In this document: piece after piece, positions 20,737 to 24,190 of the stretch
Layout: every line of letters starts with the position of its first letter
Position numbering within the stretch: position 1 is the first letter of the stretch
Assembly (NCBI GenBank): GCA_041652155.1
Contig: JBAZHV010000015.1
Coordinates: 1-24,190 of the forward strand
From: CAIMDX01 sp041652155
Lineage (GTDB): Bacteria > Patescibacteriota > Minisyncoccia > Minisyncoccales > JAQTVQ01
DNA: 24,190 nt
Direction: 5' to 3'
The notes under the pieces: model-generated
What the model was told of the DNA's origin: nothing
Databases searched by the model: none
The model's input: only the letters and a program-made list of their open reading frames with translations
Position numbers and translations under genes: made by a program

Positions 20737-21995
20737 AATTTGGCCTGCAGCTCGCCGGCAATTTTCGACAAACGATTATATTTCGCTGTTCTCTCCCCTC
20801 TGGCCGGAGCTCCGGATTTCATAAATTCGGCGCCAATGCCGACAGCCAGGTCGGAAATAAAATCATCTCCTGTTTCGCCCGAACGATGGGACACGATTAT
20901 CTTCCATCCGAATTCTTTGGCCAAATTCGCCGCGGCCAGCGATTCGATAACCGTTCCTATCTGGTTGATCTTCAAGATCATCGCGTTACAGCATCTGTTC
21001 TCTTGGGCCAATTTCATTCTTTTTGTATTGGTGACGGTCAGATCGTCGGCAATCACCAATAATTTTTCATCGGCTCCCGCTTTAAAATTTTTCCAGGAAT
21101 CGATATCGTCCTCGGCAAACGGATCTTCCAAACCGATGATCGGATATTTGGAGATCATGTCGAAATAATATTCAGATAACCCCTCTCCGGCAAAAACTCC
21201 CATTCGGGTTTGGTATCTCCCCTCTTTTAAAAATTGGGAAGCCGCCACGTCTAAGATGACCTTTACCCTGTCTCTAACTCCGGCTTTCTCAACCGCGGCC
21301 AAAATAAGATCAAGAGCATGTGTCGGGAAGCGTATCGCCGGGGCAAAACCGCCCTCATCGCCGACATTGACAGCCGAGGAGCTGATCTCATCCTTCAAAA
21401 CCTGCTTTAGACTGCGGTATGTTTCTGCGCCGATCTCCAGATTCTCATCGTAAGAATCGGCTTGCGGAACGATCATAAATTCCTGGACGTCCAGCTCGTT
21501 GCCTGCGTGAGCGCCCCCGTTGATAACATTGAAGCAAGGCCTCGGCAAAGACGGCTTCACTCCGCCGCCGGAAGATCTGAAGATGGAATTGAAAATTTCG
21601 TTGATGTATTGATACAAGGGGGTTTCTTTGTCTTTGGCAAAAGCCCGGCAAGCGGCCATCGAAACCGCCACCATGGCATTGGCTCCCAGTTTGGACTTGT
21701 TCTCCGTCCCATCCAGATCCAGCATCATCTGATCGATCTCTTTTTGTCCGGAAAATTCTTTTCCGATCATCTGAGGGGCGATGATCTCTTCTATATTTTT
21801 CACGGCTTTCAAAACGCCAAGCCCTCCGCGGCGGGGGCCGCCATCCCTCAATTCTAAAGCTTCATGAGCTCCGGTCGAAGCGCCGGAAGGAGCGCAAGCG
21901 ACAAAAATTCCTTTTTCCGTCGCCAACTCAACCTCTATAGTCGGATTGGACCTCGAATCCAATATCTCCCTGGCTTTCAATGATAAAATTTTCAT
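20733..21995 (-). CDS. eno: Enolase
   Basis: It interconverts 2-phosphoglycerate and PEP, needing Mg2+. The 420-aa protein has the N-terminal ILDSRSNPTIEVE (11-23), the flexible loop SGASTGAHEALELRDG, catalytic Glu214 in VGDEGGFAP, the metal ligands in LDVAASQF, GLEDPFAEDD and VIADDLTVTN, the catalytic Lys in ILKINQIGT and SHRSGETGDD, and C-terminal SGAPARGERTAKYNRL. It is complete and of normal length. ATG 21995 has no Shine-Dalgarno. The stop (TGA) overlaps the start of the membrane sensor gene. Heptad element copy 4 fills most of the 90 bp upstream and may be part of its leader. Confidence 0.97.
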   Translation of the reverse strand: MKILSLKAREILDSRSNPTIEVELATEKGIFVACAPSGASTGAHEALELRDGGPRRGGLGVLKAVKNIEEIIAPQMIGKEFSGQKEIDQMMLDLDGTENKSKLGANAMVAVSMAACRAFAKDKETPLYQYINEIFNSIFRSSGGGVKPSLPRPCFNVINGGAHAGNELDVQEFMIVPQADSYDENLEIGAETYRSLKQVLKDEISSSAVNVGDEGGFAPAIRFPTHALDLILAAVEKAGVRDRVKVILDVAASQFLKEGRYQTRMGVFAGEGLSEYYFDMISKYPIIGLEDPFAEDDIDSWKNFKAGADEKLLVIADDLTVTNTKRMKLAQENRCCNAMILKINQIGTVIESLAAANLAKEFGWKIIVSHRSGETGDDFISDLAVGIGAEFMKSGAPARGERTAKYNRLSKIAGELQAKL

Positions 21996-22012
21996 AAAAA
22001 TAGTTTTGACTG

Positions 22013-22075
22013 TCGAAGATCGAGAGTCGAAAATCGTTACGACATTCGCCCCTCGACATTCAACATTCGAATATA
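22013..22075. repeat. Inverted heptad element copy 4 (9 units)
   Basis: Nine exact heptads: TCGAAGA, TCGAGAG, TCGAAAA, then centre TCGTTAC GACATTC, then GCCCCTC, GACATTC, AACATTC and GAATATA. The centre is identical to that of copy 1. It occupies the space between trxB (stop at 22086) and eno (start 21995). Confidence 0.85.
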
Positions 22076-22085
22076 TACATATATT

Positions 22086-23015
22086 TTAGTTCTTCTCCGC
22101 CTTTTGTAAATGTGTATAAGCCGAGAGAGCCGCTTTCGCTCCCTGTCCGCAAGCTATGACTATCTGTTTGTTCTTCCCGCTGTTAACATCGCCGGGGGCA
22201 AAAAGCCCCGGTGTTTTTGTTTCCAGAGTTTCAAAATCAACTTTGATCTCTCTTTTTTCATTAAAATCAACCAAATCGCCTTTGATAAAACCGGAACTGG
22301 GCTGATAACCGACTTCGAAAAAAATACCGTCCACGGCTATCGATCTGTCCGCGTTTCCCGATATGTCCCGGTAGATCATTTTATCAACGAATTTTTCTCC
22401 GGAAATTTGCTTGATCGCCGCGTTGGTTATTATCTCTATCTTGCCGGTCGATCCGGCTTTTTCCCGGTTGGAAGCATCCGCCCGAACTTCGGGACCGGAC
22501 TCTATAATATAAACTTTGCTGGCGTAGCCGGTCATGAAAATAGCTGTTTCAAAGCCGGCGTTCCCTCCGCCGATAACTGCCACTTTCTTGTTCTTAAAAA
22601 CTGGCCCGTCGCAGGCCGTGCAATAGCTCACGCCTTTCCCGACAAATTCTTTTTCGCCCGGTATGTTCAAAAATCTCGGGTTGGCGCCCGAAGAGACGAT
22701 CACCGACCTGGCCTGGAATTTGCTTTCTTCGGTGGCCACAAAAAAATAGCCGCCCGACATCGTCAGATCGGCTACCTCTCCAAATTCAACCGGAACTTCA
22801 TACCGGCTCAATTGTTCTTCCAAGCGTTTTATCAGATCCATACTGGAGATATGATCAAAGCCCGGATAATTTTCTATCCCTACGGACTTGCGGATGATCT
22901 GGCCGCCGAAACTTTTGGTCACTATCAGCGTATTGATCTTTTGGCGCGCGGCGTATATGCCAGCAGTTATTCCGGCCGGACCGCCGCCGATAATGATCAG
23001 ATCGTATGCATCCAT
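22086..23015 (-). CDS. trxB: Thioredoxin reductase-like flavoprotein
   Basis: It moves electrons from a nicotinamide cofactor via FAD to thioredoxin-like proteins. The 309-aa protein has the FAD-binding LIIIGGGPAGITAGIYAAR (residues 6-24), redox Cys132 and Cys135 in CTACDG (CATC in E. coli), the second dinucleotide motif VIGGGNAGFETA (148-159) and the C-terminal FAD motif GLFAPGDVNSG. The usual NADPH 2'-phosphate motif HRRxxxR is missing: at the strand end it reads IIESGPEVRA with Glu172. An acidic residue here suggests NADH or another donor. It starts 5 bp after galU and lies upstream of eno. Its likely partner in the window is the CPYC glutaredoxin-like protein. ATG 23015 has no Shine-Dalgarno. 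Confidence 0.93.
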   Translation of the reverse strand: MDAYDLIIIGGGPAGITAGIYAARQKINTLIVTKSFGGQIIRKSVGIENYPGFDHISSMDLIKRLEEQLSRYEVPVEFGEVADLTMSGGYFFVATEESKFQARSVIVSSGANPRFLNIPGEKEFVGKGVSYCTACDGPVFKNKKVAVIGGGNAGFETAIFMTGYASKVYIIESGPEVRADASNREKAGSTGKIEIITNAAIKQISGEKFVDKMIYRDISGNADRSIAVDGIFFEVGYQPSSGFIKGDLVDFNEKREIKVDFETLETKTPGLFAPGDVNSGKNKQIVIACGQGAKAALSAYTHLQKAEKN

Positions 23016-23020
23016 GGCGC

Positions 23021-23914
23021 TTAGATCTTAAATTTTCTTAGGCAAGCTTTGACATCTTCTCCCAGTTCCGGATGCTTGATCGCCATGTGGAGGAAGGAAT
23101 AGAACCAGCGCAATTTGTCTCCGCACTCCAGCCATTCTCCTTTGAACTCATAGCCGTAAACTCCTTTGCCTTCAAGGGCCATTTTGCCAAGGGTCGGATT
23201 AAGCAAAGAGGAATCGCTGACCTTCAACCTTTTTTGAGGTTTCAAATAATCGAATACGTCAGGGGTCAATATCGATCTGCCAACCAATGCCAGATCGGAC
23301 GGCGCCTGCCCTTCTTTGGGCTTTTCGATCATATTCTTGAATTTATAAAAACAATTGGCTATTTTTTCCACATCGGCAACGCCGTAATGATAAAGCTTTT
23401 CAGGGGGCAGCTGTTTCAACGCGATGACAGGGCGTTGGCATGTGCCAAAAACTTCCAAAAGCTGGGCCAAGACCGGAACTTCGGAGTCGATAACATCATC
23501 GCAAAGAAAAACGGCGAAAGGCTCGTCGCCCACCAAAGCTTTGGCCTGAAAAACGGCATCTCCGTCGCCCAAAGGATATTTCTGCACGGCAAAAGAAAAA
23601 GTGACGTCTCTGGCCATCTCTTTTATTTCCTTCAAGGCCTCCAGCTCTTCAAGCTTGTTCTTCTCCTCCAGTATTTTTTCCAATTTAAGATCGGGCTGGA
23701 AATATTGCAAAACATCTTTCTGCTTGGGCCGGACCACAAAAATTATCTCTTTGATGCCGGAGTCGATAGCTTCCCTGACGGTGTAGTGGATCAAGGGCTT
23801 GTCCACCAAAGGGATCAGCTCTTTTGAGACTACTTTTGACAACGGTAAAAATCTCGTAGCCATTCCCGCGATCGGGAAAACCGCTTTTTTTATCGATATT
23901 TGTTGCTGTTGCAT
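23021..23914 (-). CDS. galU: UTP-glucose-1-phosphate uridylyltransferase
   Basis: It makes UDP-glucose from UTP and glucose-1-phosphate for envelope polysaccharides and glycosylation. The 297-aa protein has the nucleotide-binding FPIAGMATRFLPLSK (GxGTRFLP in most, here GMATRF), KELIPLVDKPLIHYTV, VQKYPLGDGDAVFQA, the metal-binding FLCDDV and VGRSILTP. I chose ATG 23914; the open frame reaches a TTG at 23962, adding 16 residues that do not resemble the family. Length is close to E. coli GalU (302). No Shine-Dalgarno. trxB follows after 5 bp, so they are probably co-transcribed. Confidence 0.92.
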   Translation of the reverse strand: MQQQQISIKKAVFPIAGMATRFLPLSKVVSKELIPLVDKPLIHYTVREAIDSGIKEIIFVVRPKQKDVLQYFQPDLKLEKILEEKNKLEELEALKEIKEMARDVTFSFAVQKYPLGDGDAVFQAKALVGDEPFAVFLCDDVIDSEVPVLAQLLEVFGTCQRPVIALKQLPPEKLYHYGVADVEKIANCFYKFKNMIEKPKEGQAPSDLALVGRSILTPDVFDYLKPQKRLKVSDSSLLNPTLGKMALEGKGVYGYEFKGEWLECGDKLRWFYSFLHMAIKHPELGEDVKACLRKFKI

Positions 23915-24029
23915 AATAATTCTGGATCCCTTGCCTCTTTGTTTGCCTGATAACGCGAACAAAGATGCAGGAATATTTTATCCTCCGAATCTTCTGACCC
24001 CGACTGGTTATTGGTTCTTTTGCAATTTA

Positions 24030-24179
24030 TTTATTCTCCGGCTTCTGCTGGCCAGTCGAGTCATTCCTTCTCAAAAAAGGGCGAATCGGCTGCTTTTTTG
24101 AGAACTCATCGGCTTCGGTCTCAAAATCATTTATTCTCCGGTTTCTGTTGATTACTCGAGTCATTCCTTCTCAAAAAAG
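24030..24179. repeat. Two 50-bp direct repeats with 100-bp period, plus internal inverted repeat
   Basis: Copies at 24030-24079 and 24130-24179 match at 44 of 50 positions (start TTTATTCTCCGG, end TTCTCAAAAAAG). Substitutions cluster in the middle. Between them, TTCTCAAAAAAG (24068-24079) and CTTTTTTGAGAA (24093-24104) form a 12-bp inverted repeat. The array may continue past the right edge. No protein-coding frame was accepted in 23963-24190. Confidence 0.75.
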
Positions 24180-24190
24180 CAGGAATCTCA

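Noticed and set aside
22110..23024. Long plus-strand frame (304 codons) opposite trxB
   Set aside because: Antisense shadow of a clearly conserved gene with full trxB motifs on the minus strand.
1..24190. Alternative genetic code (TGA as glycine)
   Set aside because: TGA ends enolase at the exact expected place and the 44-aa protein, so the standard code applies.

Overview
The window looks like a chromosomal segment of a Candidate Phyla Radiation (Patescibacteria) bacterium, most likely of Parcubacteria type. The evidence is the 16S rRNA 5' third with a 27F-site mismatch, a short EF-Ts, a release factor 1 lacking its N-terminal domain, a surface protein with an 'AWTEP' signal region, a patchwork sugar metabolism, and almost no Shine-Dalgarno sequences. 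TGA closes enolase and a small membrane protein gene, so the standard code is used (not code 25). No phage, IS transposase, CRISPR array or antibiotic-resistance gene was seen.

Layout, left to right: (1) 1-743, the 5' part of a 16S rRNA gene on the minus strand with a long leader and promoter. (2) 781-2260, a broken mgtE magnesium transporter gene and tRNA-Thr(TGT). (3) 2261-2517, a gene-free patch of small palindromes with a damaged tRNA-Thr fragment. (4) 2518-4540, rpsB-tsf-hypothetical with a near-leaderless promoter. (5) 4634-5954, a surface protein gene whose signal peptide and body lie in different frames. (6) 5994-7490, the only plus-strand genes, rpmE and prfA, bounded by inverted heptanucleotide repeats. 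(7) 7488-10272, a lytic transglycosylase, ribosomal protein L25 and a Cys-rich membrane-anchored protein. (8) 10329-23914, a long minus-strand metabolic run: galU, trxB, eno, a kinase-less membrane sensor, gpmA, a glutaredoxin, gapA, acs, a 44-aa membrane protein, ppsA, a PfkB-family kinase and an archaeal-type fructose-1,6-bisphosphate aldolase/phosphatase. (9) 23915-24190, direct repeats of 100-bp period.

The metabolic genes fit together as acetate activation (acs), pyruvate to PEP (ppsA), PEP to glyceraldehyde-3-phosphate (eno, gpmA, gapA; pgk not in the window) and triose phosphates to fructose-6-phosphate (aldolase/phosphatase), feeding UDP-glucose synthesis (galU). Thioredoxin reductase and glutaredoxin add thiol redox functions. 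This looks gluconeogenic or amphibolic, but that is inference from gene content.

The most unusual signal is non-coding. Four intergenic elements (5994-6084, 6254-6316, 11576-11645, 22013-22075) share a strict 7-nt period: TCGANNN units, then a centre TCGTTAC/GACNNTC (TCGGAAC in one copy), then reverse-oriented GANNNTC units. A fifth, related cassette (7299-7485) uses TAGCTTG heptads as inverted arms around three nested hairpins and fills the space between two convergent genes exactly. I cannot place these elements in a named family. Two genes (mgtE and the surface protein) carry frameshifts that may be real or assembly errors.
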